NCBI RefSeq assembly: GCF_003202235.1
Contig: NZ_MASU01000013.1
Span: forward strand, 372,001 to 436,000
Source: Prauserella flavalba
Lineage (GTDB): Bacteria > Actinomycetota > Actinomycetes > Mycobacteriales > Pseudonocardiaceae
Length of the DNA: 64,000 nucleotides
Direction of reading: 5' to 3'
Shown here: positions 16,814 to 25,248 of the stretch, one piece after another
Position numbering within the stretch: the first letter of the stretch is position 1
Layout: every line of letters begins with the position of its first letter
The notes under the pieces: generated by a model
What the model saw: the letters and a program-made list of their open reading frames with translations, nothing else
Database searches by the model: none
Told to the model about the DNA's origin: nothing
Made by a program: the position numbers and the translations under genes

Positions 16814-16819
16814 GAAGAT
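16814..16819 (+). promoter_or_regulatory. -10-like element of the WYL regulator
   Basis: GAAGAT lies exactly 6 nt before GTG 16826, the same geometry as at rsmD (25243), acyP and others; suggests a leaderless transcript. Confidence 0.4.
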
Positions 16820-16825
16820 CACCCC

Positions 16826-17779
16826 GTGACGCCCGGCCGGTTCTTCTCGCTCCTGCTCGCGCTGCAGTCGCGGCCTGCCACGACGGTCGCCGAGCTGGCC
16901 CGCGAGGCGGGCGTCTCGGGCCGGACGGTGGTCAGGGACCTGCACTGGTTGCAGGAGGCCGGTTTTCCGGTCGTGCTGCGGCGCGGTCGGTACGGCGGCG
17001 TCACCCTGCTGCCCGGAGGCGCTCTCGACACCGCGAGGCTCACGCCTGGGGAGCGCGAGCACCTCGCGCTCGCGGGCCTCGACCCTCGGCAGCGGCACCG
17101 CCTCGGCGTCGACGACGTCACCCGCCGCGCGCTGCGGAAGGTCGTGGCGCCACGCCGGTCCGGCGACCTGCTGCCCATCGGAGAGCTCGTCACCAGCGAC
17201 AACCAGCCGTGGTTCGGAAGGGAGCCCGAGGGTGTCTCACCCGCCGAGCTGATCGGCGACCTGCGCCGCGGCGTGCGGCTGAAGCTGACCTACCAGCGCT
17301 CGGCCGAGCCGGCCCCGCGCTCGCGGACCGTCGACCCGTACGGCCTGCTGGCCAAGGCGGGCCGCTGGTACCTCGTCGCCGACGAACGTGGCGAACCCCG
17401 CCTGTTCAGCCTGCACCGCATCGGCCACTGGCAACCGCTGCGCACGCCGAGGAGGCTGCGCACCGGTACGACGCTGGCGAGCGTCGCCGCCGATCTGACG
17501 GCCGGGTGGGAATCCGCGGGAGACGACGTGCTCCGGCTGCGCGTCGACGCCGGTCAGGTCGAGCGCGCCAAGCGCATCCTCGGCGCGCGCCTCACTCTCG
17601 GACCGGCCGAGGGCGAGACGGTGCGCGCGACCCTGCGGGTGCGTGGCATCGAGGGCGTGCGGCAGCTGCTGGCCTTCGGCGCGACGGTCACCGTCCTCGA
17701 CCCGCCGGAGGCTCGCGCCCGTCTGAGGGAACTCGCACTGGAATCGCCCACCACTACGACTGATGCTTGCCCGCAGTGA
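16826..17779 (+). CDS. WYL-domain transcriptional regulator (YafY/DeoR type)
   Basis: 317 residues: an N-terminal winged helix-turn-helix (residues 1-60, VAELAREAGVSGRTVVRDLH), a central WYL domain (about 140-205, ending GRWYLVADERG and FSLHRIG) that senses a ligand, and a WCX C-terminal extension. Such proteins usually control a neighbouring gene; the divergent VOC gene is the obvious target. No ribosome site is seen upstream; a -10-like hexamer sits 6 nt before the start. Confidence 0.88.
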   Translation: MTPGRFFSLLLALQSRPATTVAELAREAGVSGRTVVRDLHWLQEAGFPVVLRRGRYGGVTLLPGGALDTARLTPGEREHLALAGLDPRQRHRLGVDDVTRRALRKVVAPRRSGDLLPIGELVTSDNQPWFGREPEGVSPAELIGDLRRGVRLKLTYQRSAEPAPRSRTVDPYGLLAKAGRWYLVADERGEPRLFSLHRIGHWQPLRTPRRLRTGTTLASVAADLTAGWESAGDDVLRLRVDAGQVERAKRILGARLTLGPAEGETVRATLRVRGIEGVRQLLAFGATVTVLDPPEARARLRELALESPTTTTDACPQ

Positions 17780-17795
17780 AGGTGGCCTTCACTGC
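17773..17795. repeat. Family A palindrome between convergent genes
   Basis: GCAGTGAAGG-TGG-CCTTCACTGC, perfect 10-bp arms, between the WYL gene (overlapping its last codons) and the end of the minus-strand DUF6801 gene. It could fold as a two-way terminator. Confidence 0.85.
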
Positions 17796-17810
17796 AGCCG
17801 GGTGCGGGGT

Positions 17811-19163
17811 TCAGCGGACGGTGGTCAGGGTCATCGTGGCCTGGTTGCCGGGGCCCGAGACCAAGCCCGTCACCAGTGGGTCGAGGGACTCCGTGACGCC
17901 GCAGCCGGTGAACGGCGGGATGGTGAAGCCGCGGTGGCGTTCCTCGGGGGCGTTCGGGTCGGTGCGGACGGTGCCGCCGCTGGTGATGATGTAGCTGCCG
18001 AACATGTCGATGACCACCGGCGACTCGGTGCGGCAGTTCGGCCCGACGTCGAGCGGGACGCCGTTCACGAGCACCTCGCTGATCCGCAGGATCACCTCGC
18101 TGTGCGCGTCGAGCGTGCTCGCGGGGTTCGGGCCGGACACCGACAGGATGCTCCCGTTGGTGTCCTCGGCGGGCAGGAACTCCGCCTTGCCCGTGGTGGG
18201 CATGAAGCCGAACGCGTTGAACGGCGTGTTCGCGGGCGGCAGCGCGACGTTGCCCGTGACTGTCGGCGGCGGGATGAACTGTCCGCCGTTGACCATCATT
18301 CCCGGGCCGAGGTCAAACGCGGTGTTGAGCTTCGCGATCGTCGACTCGCCGAGGATGAACTGCGGCGCGATCAGCACGGCGGGCGCCGGTTCGTCGACCC
18401 CGCCCGCGATCCCGGGCAGCCCGGCCTCGGCCGCCTGCGCCTGCCGCCGCGCGTCCGGGCCCGGCGGATCGGCCGGATCGCCGCCCTCGGCAGGTTCTTC
18501 GCCGTCCGGATCCCCAGCGGAACCCGGTGGCACGACGAGGATCTCGCCCAGCAGCGGATCCTGGTCCGGCTCGGGTGAGCACGTGAGCTGCAGCGGCGCG
18601 TCGGTGCTGGGCGTGCCGTCCGCGAGCTTCGGGGCCAGGTTGGGCAGCGGCGCCTCGGCGTAGATCGCGAGCGCGACGCCCGCCGTGGTCGGCGTGACGG
18701 GCGGGACCGGCGCCGACGCCGCCAGCGTCACCGGCCCCGCGTCGGGAAACGGCGTGTCCGGCAGCGTCAGCTCCACCGGCACCGGGGTGGCCGTGGCGCC
18801 CTCGGTCACGGTCAGGGTCACCACGGCGCTGCCCCCGATCGCGGCCGGCTCGCCGAGCGGCGCGAGCGCCCGCCACGTCTCCTCCGGCAACGTGAGTGCC
18901 GCCTCGAACGGCTCCAGCGGCACCGAATCGCCCACCGTGACGCTCTCCGGCAGCGGGTTCGTGCTGATCGACATCGTCACCGGCCTGCTGCCGACGGGTT
19001 CGGGAAAGGCGCAGGTGTAGCCGAGGTCCTTCACCAGCCGGTCCGGCTGCCTCGCCGGTGCCGGCCGCGCGCCGGCGAGCCCGCCGTTGAGTCCGGCGGC
19101 CAGCAGCAGGAGCGCGGCGGCGACGGCGAGTTTGCGGCCGCCGGGGCGAAGGTTCTGGAGCAC
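17811..19163 (-). CDS. Secreted DUF6801-like protein
   Basis: 450 residues. GTG 19163 follows GAGGTG. Signal peptide (residues 1-33, ending near AGARPAPA), then an N-terminal domain starting YTCAFPEPVG, as in DUF6801 proteins. A proline/glycine/acidic linker follows (about 235-275), then a C-terminal domain (CRTESPVVIDM, GGTV, FTIPPFTGC, LVSGPGNQATM) shared with the 15651-16313 protein. Probably a cell-surface or secreted protein. It lies downstream of a smaller paralogue on the same strand, with a strong hairpin between them. Confidence 0.75.
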   Translation of the reverse strand: MLQNLRPGGRKLAVAAALLLLAAGLNGGLAGARPAPARQPDRLVKDLGYTCAFPEPVGSRPVTMSISTNPLPESVTVGDSVPLEPFEAALTLPEETWRALAPLGEPAAIGGSAVVTLTVTEGATATPVPVELTLPDTPFPDAGPVTLAASAPVPPVTPTTAGVALAIYAEAPLPNLAPKLADGTPSTDAPLQLTCSPEPDQDPLLGEILVVPPGSAGDPDGEEPAEGGDPADPPGPDARRQAQAAEAGLPGIAGGVDEPAPAVLIAPQFILGESTIAKLNTAFDLGPGMMVNGGQFIPPPTVTGNVALPPANTPFNAFGFMPTTGKAEFLPAEDTNGSILSVSGPNPASTLDAHSEVILRISEVLVNGVPLDVGPNCRTESPVVIDMFGSYIITSGGTVRTDPNAPEERHRGFTIPPFTGCGVTESLDPLVTGLVSGPGNQATMTLTTVR

Positions 19164-19202
19164 GTGGTCACCTCGATGTGGTGGGTGGGCAGAACGCGGG
19201 CA

Positions 19203-19240
19203 GGACCGGCCCGGTCACCATGCGGTGACCGGACCGGTCC
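19203..19240 (-). terminator. Strong hairpin between the two DUF6801-like genes
   Basis: 17-base arms (GGACCGGCCCGGTCACC and GGTGACCGGACCGGTCC) with a 4-nt loop and one mismatch, in the 96-bp gap between two same-strand genes. It could end the upstream transcript partly or fully and so set the ratio of the two proteins. Confidence 0.65.
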
Positions 19241-19259
19241 GTGCCGGAGCCGATGGCCG

Positions 19260-19901
19260 TCAGGAGACGGTCATGTTCGGCGAGAAGGCGGTGTTCTGCG
19301 GGCTTGTGGTGTCGAGGAAGCACTCGAACGTCTCCGGACCCTGCCACTCCGGGGTCGCGTTGTAGTAGTGGAAGTCCAGTGACGCCGCGAAGTAGTCGCC
19401 CATGTTGGCGGTGAGTACGCCGGGCGAGCCCGCGGTGATGGTCGGGACCACCGTGCTGCCGCCCTGCTCGGCGATCACCGGGAAGTCGTTGAGCGGGTCG
19501 ACGACGAACTGTTCCGCGACGGCGAGGTCCCCGATCGTGACCGTGCCCGGGCTGCCGTTGGTGAGGCTGACCGTGCCGTCGGCCGTGCCGCGGACGCCGT
19601 CGATCCCGGCGACGTAGTAGAGCAGCTCGACGACGTTTTGCGGCACCGTCGCGGTCGCGACGATGTCGTAGGGGACGAACTGGCTGTTGGCGGGGACCGC
19701 GTCGGGGGCCTTGAACTCGATCTCGACATCCAGGTAGTCGAACCCGATCACGGGGTACGAACATTCGTAGCGCAGGGTCTGGCTCCCGTACGTCACGTCC
19801 GCGGCCGCCTGTGCCGAGCCCGCTCCGACGAAGCCGGAGATGGCGGCTACTAATCCCATTGTGGCTACACTGGCCACGAGGTCCCTGATTCTTCGCCCCA
19901 T
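19260..19901 (-). CDS. Secreted DUF6801-like protein, short paralogue
   Basis: 213 residues. ATG 19901 has AAGGAG nine nt upstream. Signal peptide ends near GSAQAAAD (about residue 33). The mature part starts with a YECSYPVIGFDYLDVEIEF stretch that parallels the YTCAFP start of the next gene. Beta-rich with two cysteines. Exported, function unknown. First of a two-gene minus-strand group, divergent from the RCC1-repeat gene. Confidence 0.7.
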   Translation of the reverse strand: MGRRIRDLVASVATMGLVAAISGFVGAGSAQAAADVTYGSQTLRYECSYPVIGFDYLDVEIEFKAPDAVPANSQFVPYDIVATATVPQNVVELLYYVAGIDGVRGTADGTVSLTNGSPGTVTIGDLAVAEQFVVDPLNDFPVIAEQGGSTVVPTITAGSPGVLTANMGDYFAASLDFHYYNATPEWQGPETFECFLDTTSPQNTAFSPNMTVS

Positions 19902-20037
19902 TGCTGAAATCTCCTTAGTGGCAGTTCTCTCCTACGGTGAAGTGCATTTCTGGATTGCTGTGGACGCCGATCCGCTGCGGCTACCAGCGAGTAGATTAAG
20001 TGCATGTTGCAGGGTGAACAAGGCGTAGAGCCAGAAC

Positions 20038-20078
20038 TTGTCACCGGAAAAAGAACGCCGTACCAAACCTTGTCACGA
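20038..20078 (+). promoter_or_regulatory. Direct TTGTCAC motifs in the divergent region
   Basis: TTGTCACCG (20038-20046) and TTGTCACGA (20070-20078) repeat the motif seen three times before the PucR-like gene at 4.3 kb. They lie between the short DUF6801-like gene and the RCC1-like gene. Confidence 0.3.
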
Positions 20079-20112
20079 AATTATGAGAACGCGGCCGCGA
20101 ATGTATTCCGGC

Positions 20113-20118
20113 TAGTGT
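20113..20118 (+). promoter_or_regulatory. -10 element for the RCC1-like gene
   Basis: TAGTGT fits TANNNT, with an expected start near 20125. The other bases of 19902-20185 show no gene. Confidence 0.35.
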
Positions 20119-20185
20119 TGGGGCGACTTCCGCGGTTATGGTCGCACGCGTTCGAAGATTGTGGCGCGGGCGATGCGGAGGGTTC

Positions 20186-21190
20186 GTGAGGGGAGTGATC
20201 GCCGGGGCGCGCAGGCGCAGGGTCGCGCAGGCGCTCGCGAGGCTGGTGCTCGCGGGCCTGCTGGCCGTCACCACGTCGGCCGCGGCGGCTCCCGGCGGCC
20301 CGGCACCCGTTCGCGCCGCGCAGCCCTCGACGGCACAGGGCGGTGTCGGCACCGCCCCCTCGGGGGCGGTGCAGGTGTGGGTGACGAGCGTGACCAACCC
20401 GATCCCGCCCGCGCTGTCCTCCGGTGTCGCCGAGGTCGCGGTCGGCGGCGTGCATTTCCTGGCGCGCAAGGAAGACGGCAGCGTCCACGCCGTCGGCACG
20501 CGGTACTACGTGCGGGACCTCTACGGCGAGAAGGTGGTGCCGGAGCAGGCGCAGGGGGCCACCGCGATCGCGGCGGGCTGGGGACACAGCCTCGCCGTGG
20601 TCGGCGGCGGTGTCGTCGCGTGGGGCAACGACTGGTTCGGCCAGACCGACGTCCCGGAGGCGGCCCGCTCAGGCGTGGTGGACGTGTCCTCGCTGGCGTT
20701 CCACAGCCTCGCGCTCAAGTCCGACGGCGGCGTGGTGAGCTGGGGCCTGCGCGACGACGTGCCGCCCGAGGCGTCCTCGGGGGTCACCGCGATCGCCGCG
20801 GGAGGCGACTTCAACCTCGCGCTGAAGGACGGCGGCGTGGTGGCGTGGGGCATCAACACCGTCGGGCAGACCGACGTGCCGCCCGAGGCCCGGTCCGGCG
20901 TCGTGGCGATCTCCGCGGGGTGGAGCACGGCGCTCGCTCTGAAGGCCGACGGCAGCGTGGTCGCCTGGGGCAGCAACAAGTTCGGCCGCGCGACCCCGCC
21001 GGCCACGACCGCGTCCGGCATCGTCGCCGTCTCGGCGGGCTGGCAGCACAACGTGGCACTGACCTCCACGGGCCGGGTGATCGGCTGGGGCTACAACCGC
21101 GAGACCGTGCTGTCCTACCCCGCCGCGACGTGGGGCTCCGGCGTGCAGGACGTCGTCGCGGGCGACCGCTACACGGTGGCGATCAGGTAG
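20186..21190 (+). CDS. Secreted RCC1-repeat (beta-propeller) protein
   Basis: 334 residues from GTG 20186 (GGAG five nt upstream; ATG 20138 and GTG 20195 are in the same frame). Arginine-rich start, hydrophobic core and an Ala-rich cleavage region give a signal peptide to about residue 40. The rest is RCC1-type repeats of about 40-50 residues, each with WG followed by a GQTDVPPEA-like loop, SGVVAISAGW and ALALKxDG. This predicts an extracellular beta-propeller that binds protein or glycan; no enzyme motif is seen. It converges on and overlaps the next gene's 3' end by 8 nt. Confidence 0.8.
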   Translation: MRGVIAGARRRRVAQALARLVLAGLLAVTTSAAAAPGGPAPVRAAQPSTAQGGVGTAPSGAVQVWVTSVTNPIPPALSSGVAEVAVGGVHFLARKEDGSVHAVGTRYYVRDLYGEKVVPEQAQGATAIAAGWGHSLAVVGGGVVAWGNDWFGQTDVPEAARSGVVDVSSLAFHSLALKSDGGVVSWGLRDDVPPEASSGVTAIAAGGDFNLALKDGGVVAWGINTVGQTDVPPEARSGVVAISAGWSTALALKADGSVVAWGSNKFGRATPPATTASGIVAVSAGWQHNVALTSTGRVIGWGYNRETVLSYPAATWGSGVQDVVAGDRYTVAIR

Positions 21191-21896
21191 CCGCGTGCCC
21201 CGCCGCGAACAGCATCGTGGGGATCTCGGTCTCGGTGACGCCGAGCAGCGTGCCCAGCGCCGCGTCGTCGAACCCCGCGACCGCGCAGCACGCGAGCCCG
21301 AGCGCGGTGCCGACGAGGTAGAGGTTCTGCACCGCGATGCCCGTGTCGACGTGCAGGGTCCGGTAGTGCCGCAGCGGGTACTTGTCGAACGCCACGTCCA
21401 GCCGCGCGGTCAGCGCCAGCGACACCGCCGCCCTCGGGATGAACTCGGGTTGCAGGTACACGTGTTCGAGCGCGGGTACCGGGTCGGCGTCGCTCAGCTC
21501 CACCAGCTCGTGCGAAACGGCCTCGTAGCGGTAGACGCCCGGGTCGAGCTGCTCGGCCCTCCGGACGACCAGGTAGGCGCGCAGGATGTCCAGCCCGCCC
21601 GCGCTCGGCGCCATGCCCAGTGGATAGTCGGCGACGCCGAACGCGGGCACGAACCGCTGCACGCCCACGGAGAAGCGCAGCCACGCGCTCAGCGCCGTCA
21701 GCTCGAGGTCCCGGTCGGCGTAGGCGTACGACGAGCGGCGCCGGGCCAGCGTCGCCACCAGGTCGGCCTGCGGTGGGTGGACGTCAGGGAGCGGAAACCG
21801 GCGCCCGTGCGGCAGCGGCCGCGGGGGGTCCGGGCTCTGCGAGTTCAGCAGCCGGTGCACCGCCAAGGCGCGCTCGGTGGTCTCGCGGCCGCCCAT
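21183..21896 (-). CDS. SagB-type nitroreductase-family oxidoreductase
   Basis: 237 residues from ATG 21896, which has GGAGG five nt upstream; GTG 21902 is in the same frame but lacks that spacing. FMN-dependent nitroreductase fold: RRRSSYAYADRDLELTALS near the start (FMN phosphate contact), PSAGGLDILRAYLVV in the middle, and GLACCAVAGFDDAALGTLLG near the C-terminus. SagB/ThcOx members oxidise azolines in peptide natural products, but no YcaO cyclodehydratase or precursor peptide is nearby, so the substrate is open. Confidence 0.8.
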   Translation of the reverse strand: MGGRETTERALAVHRLLNSQSPDPPRPLPHGRRFPLPDVHPPQADLVATLARRRSSYAYADRDLELTALSAWLRFSVGVQRFVPAFGVADYPLGMAPSAGGLDILRAYLVVRRAEQLDPGVYRYEAVSHELVELSDADPVPALEHVYLQPEFIPRAAVSLALTARLDVAFDKYPLRHYRTLHVDTGIAVQNLYLVGTALGLACCAVAGFDDAALGTLLGVTETEIPTMLFAAGHAAT

Positions 21897-21970
21897 CGAC
21901 ACCTCCGGACCCGGCTCCTGTCACCTGTATGGACCATCGCATGGTAACCCGTCGGAGTGAGCACCGGTTT

Positions 21971-22966
21971 CTAGTTCACGAGCTCGGCGACCAGTTCGTA
22001 GGAGCGGCGGCGGTCGGCGTGGTCGTGGACCATCGTCGTGACCATGATCTCGTCGGCCTCGGTGTCGGCGAGCAGCGACTCCAGTCCCTTTCGGACGGTC
22101 TCCGGCGAGCCGACGATGCTGCTCGCCATCCGGTCCTCGATGAACGCGCGGTCCAGATCCGTGTACGGATAGTCGGCGGCCTCCTGCGGCGTCGGCAGGG
22201 GGATCGGCCGCCCCTTGCGCAGGCTGAGGAACGTCAGCCCGTTCGGGCCGGCGATCCAGCGCGCCTGCTCGTCGGTCTCCGCGCAGGTCACGGCGGCGCC
22301 GAGCATCACGTACGGCTTCTCGAGCACGGCCGAGGGCCGGAACGAGTCGCGGTAGAGCTTCACGGCAGGCAGCGTGTTCTCGGAGCTGAAGTGGTGGGCG
22401 AACGAGAACGGCAGCCCCAGCATCCCGGCCAGCTGCGCGCTGAACCCGCTGGAACCGAGCAGCCATACCGGCGGCTGGTTGCCCTCGGCCGCGACGGCGT
22501 TGACCGGGCGCTCGTCGTCCCTCTCGAAGTAGGCGATCAGCTCGGCGAGCCGCTGCGGGAAGTCCTCCGCCGACAGCCCGGCCGCCCCGCGCAGCGCGTA
22601 GGCCGTGCGCTGGTCGGTACCGGGCGCCCTGCCGATGCCGAGGTCGATGCGGCCGGGGTGCAGCGCCTCCAGGGTGCCGAACTGCTCGGCGACCACGAGC
22701 GGGGCGTGGTTGGGCAGCATCACGCCGCCGGAGCCGACCCTGATCCGCTCGGTCGCGTCCGCGACGTGGCCGATCAGCACGGCCGTCGCCGAGCTCGCGA
22801 TGCCCGGCATGTTGTGGTGCTCGGCCAGCCAGTAGCGGTGGTAGCCGAGCTGCTCGGTGTGCCGGGCGAGGTCGAGCGTGTTGCGGAACGCGGTGGCCGC
22901 GTCGCCTCCGCTCACGACGGGGGAGAGGTCCAGCACGGAGAACGGGATGTCACGCAGGGAGGTCAC
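21971..22966 (-). CDS. LLM-class flavin-dependent oxidoreductase (luciferase-like)
   Basis: About 331 residues from GTG 22966 ([17 protein letters not shown]); a TTG at 22978 is in the same frame. TIM-barrel bacterial-luciferase family of the MsnO8/YwcH type: the start [28 protein letters not shown], and [20 protein letters not shown] are characteristic. Uses reduced flavin, often as a monooxygenase; the substrate is unknown. It lies 37 bp after the helicase gene on the same strand. Confidence 0.85.
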   Translation of the reverse strand: MTSLRDIPFSVLDLSPVVSGGDAATAFRNTLDLARHTEQLGYHRYWLAEHHNMPGIASSATAVLIGHVADATERIRVGSGGVMLPNHAPLVVAEQFGTLEALHPGRIDLGIGRAPGTDQRTAYALRGAAGLSAEDFPQRLAELIAYFERDDERPVNAVAAEGNQPPVWLLGSSGFSAQLAGMLGLPFSFAHHFSSENTLPAVKLYRDSFRPSAVLEKPYVMLGAAVTCAETDEQARWIAGPNGLTFLSLRKGRPIPLPTPQEAADYPYTDLDRAFIEDRMASSIVGSPETVRKGLESLLADTEADEIMVTTMVHDHADRRRSYELVAELVN

Positions 22967-23003
22967 GTTGAAGGTCAACGCCGCGCCGCGGCGGTGGAAT
23001 TCC

Positions 23004-25127
23004 CTACGCGAGCCAGTCCTCGTCGGAGGCCAGCACGGTCAGCTGCTGCGTGGCCCGCGTCAGCGCCACGTACAGCACCCGCCGCCCGGTGAGCGACTCG
23101 GTGATCAGCTCGGTGGGTTCCAGCAGCACCACGGCGTCGTACTCGAGGCCCTTGGCGTCGAGACTGCCGACGACCTTGAGCCGCTCCTCGGCCTGCCCCT
23201 CCAGCCAGCCGCCGACCTCGTCGACCCGGTTCATGGCGCAGATCACGCCGACCGTGCCGTCCACGGCGCCCAGCAACTCCTTGGCCGCCGTCTGCACGGC
23301 CGTCTCGGCTCCCTCGGGCTCGATCGCCTTGAGCTGCGGCACCAGACCCGTCCTGCGCACCGCGTGCGGCAGCTCGCCCTCCTCGGCGTGGCCCGCGACC
23401 ACGCGTGCGGCGAGGTCGAAGATCTCCGCCGAGTTCCGGTAGTTCGTGCGCAGCGTGTAGCGCCTGCGCGCGGTCCGCGCGCCGAACGCCTGATCGCGCG
23501 CCTGCGCCGCCTCCGGCGGGTCGGGCCACGAGCTCTGCACCGGGTCGCCGACCACGGTCCAGCTCGCGTACTTGCCGCGCCTGCCGACCATCCGCCACTG
23601 CATCGGGGAGAGGTCCTGCGACTCGTCCACCACGATGTGGGAGTACTCGTCGTAGTGCTCCGGCCTGCTGCGGGTGGTCTGCTCGCGCGAGTCGCGCTGC
23701 TGCTCGGCGTCCAGCTCCAGCCGCTGCCGCCTGCGGCGCTTCGGCGGCGGGCCCATGAGCACCCGCAGCTCGTCGAGCAGCGCGATGTCGGCCATCGACC
23801 AGCCCTGCGACCGGTCGGCCATCGACGCGGCGAGCAGCGAGATCTCCTCGCGGCTGAGCACCCGCTTGGCGGCGCGGGTGAGCCTGCGCTCGTCGCCGAG
23901 CCAGCGCAGCACCTCGGCCGGGTAGAGCACGGGCCACCACACCACCAGGAAGCGGTGGAAGTCGATCCGCTCGCCGAGCGCCGTGATCAGCTCCTGCCGG
24001 TCGATCGTGCGGTCGTCGGCCTTCGCGTACTCCTCGGCCTTGTCGGCCAGCGCCTCCAGCAGTGTCTCCGCCGCGCGCACGCGGGCGCGGTTGGGCGGGC
24101 CGCCGTGGCCGTGCACCTTGCGACGCACGCGCTCCAGCTCCTTGGCGCCGAGCTTGAGCACCTCGCCCTGGTAGACGATCCGCATCTCGGTCGGTGCGTC
24201 CGGCGGAGTGTCCCGCATGGCCTTGAGCAGCACCTTGCGCATCCGCAGCGAGCCCTTGACCGCCGCGAGCGGCGCCGGGTCGTGGTGGGTCGCCTCGATG
24301 CCGTCGAGCACCTGGCCGAGCGCCCGCAGCTCGACGTTCGTCTCGCCCATCGACGGCAGCACGCGCGAGATGTAGTTCGTGAACACGCCGGACGGCCCGA
24401 CCACCAGCACACCGGCGCCGCCGAGCTGGCGGCGGTAGCGGTAGAGCAGGTATGCGGCGCGGTGCAGCGCCACGGCCGTCTTCCCCGTGCCGGGACCGCC
24501 GGTGATCTCGGTCACCCCGCGCCACGGCGCGCGGATGACCTCGTCCTGCTCCTTCTGGATCGTGGCGACGATGTCGCGCATCTTCTCGCCGCGGGCGCGG
24601 CCGAGCGCGGCCATCAGCGCGCCCTCGCCGACGACGTTCATGTCGTCGGGCACGGCGTCGGGGGTGAGCACGTCATCGTCCACATCGAGCACTGCCTGCC
24701 CGGAACAGCGGATCACCCTGCGGCGCACCACATCCATCGGTTCCTCGGCCGTCGCCTGGTAGAACGCGGCGGCGGCCGGCGCGCGCCAGTCGGTGACCAG
24801 GTTCTCGAACTCCGCGTCGCGGATGCCGAGCCTGCCGACGTAGACGGTCTCGGGCCCGAGCTGGTCGAGCCTGCCGAACACGAGGCCCTCGTACTCGGCG
24901 TCGAGCGTCTGCAGCGTCTGGTTGGCGTGGTACACCATCATGTCGCGCTCGAACAGCATCGACGCCTGCTCGAACACGGCCTCCCGCTGGGCTCCGTGGC
25001 CGATCTCGTACCCCTTCGCGCGCATGGCCTCGGCCTGGGTGCGCAGCTCCGCGAGCCGCGCGTACACCCGGTCCACGTGGGACTGTTCGATGGCGATCTC
25101 GGCCCGTCTGACCCGAGGTTCCGACAC
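23004..25127 (-). CDS. helD: HelD/HelR-like superfamily 1 helicase-type ATPase
   Basis: 707 residues from GTG 25127 with AGGAG six nt upstream. N-terminal coiled-coil region (about 1-110, the arm that enters the RNA polymerase secondary channel in HelD), then motifs [20 protein letters not shown] (Walker A), [44 protein letters not shown] and [15 protein letters not shown]. HelD frees stalled RNA polymerase; actinobacterial HelR also displaces rifampicin. The usual rifampicin-associated promoter element was not seen. A UvrD/Rep DNA-repair role is the alternative, but the N-terminal arm and size favour HelD. Confidence 0.85.
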   Translation of the reverse strand: MSEPRVRRAEIAIEQSHVDRVYARLAELRTQAEAMRAKGYEIGHGAQREAVFEQASMLFERDMMVYHANQTLQTLDAEYEGLVFGRLDQLGPETVYVGRLGIRDAEFENLVTDWRAPAAAAFYQATAEEPMDVVRRRVIRCSGQAVLDVDDDVLTPDAVPDDMNVVGEGALMAALGRARGEKMRDIVATIQKEQDEVIRAPWRGVTEITGGPGTGKTAVALHRAAYLLYRYRRQLGGAGVLVVGPSGVFTNYISRVLPSMGETNVELRALGQVLDGIEATHHDPAPLAAVKGSLRMRKVLLKAMRDTPPDAPTEMRIVYQGEVLKLGAKELERVRRKVHGHGGPPNRARVRAAETLLEALADKAEEYAKADDRTIDRQELITALGERIDFHRFLVVWWPVLYPAEVLRWLGDERRLTRAAKRVLSREEISLLAASMADRSQGWSMADIALLDELRVLMGPPPKRRRRQRLELDAEQQRDSREQTTRSRPEHYDEYSHIVVDESQDLSPMQWRMVGRRGKYASWTVVGDPVQSSWPDPPEAAQARDQAFGARTARRRYTLRTNYRNSAEIFDLAARVVAGHAEEGELPHAVRRTGLVPQLKAIEPEGAETAVQTAAKELLGAVDGTVGVICAMNRVDEVGGWLEGQAEERLKVVGSLDAKGLEYDAVVLLEPTELITESLTGRRVLYVALTRATQQLTVLASDEDWLA

Positions 25128-25149
25128 TCAGCGCTCCTGCAGCAAAATC

Positions 25150-25187
25150 GCCGGGAAGGGGAAGAACGACAATACGCGTTCCCCGGC
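25150..25187. promoter_or_regulatory. Inverted repeat over the helD promoter
   Basis: GCCGGGAA (25150-25157) pairs with TTCCCCGGC (25179-25187) around the -10 element TATTGT on the minus strand (25169-25174). A protein bound here, or the hairpin itself, would affect helD transcription. Confidence 0.4.
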
Positions 25188-25242
25188 GGGCGTTCACCAC
25201 GTCCCGGCACGAGTCACAGTCGGAAGGACCGGCTGAGAAGAT

Positions 25243-25248
25243 GGCCCT
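25243..25248 (+). other. Spacer after the GAAGAT -10-like element of rsmD
   Basis: GAAGAT occupies 25237-25242 and these 6 nt separate it from GTG 25249. The arrangement is the same as before the WYL gene at 16814 and suggests a leaderless rsmD transcript. Confidence 0.35.

Noticed and set aside
21183-21896. Thiazole/oxazole-modified peptide cluster around the SagB-type gene
   Set aside because: No YcaO, E1-like protein, precursor peptide or transporter lies nearby.
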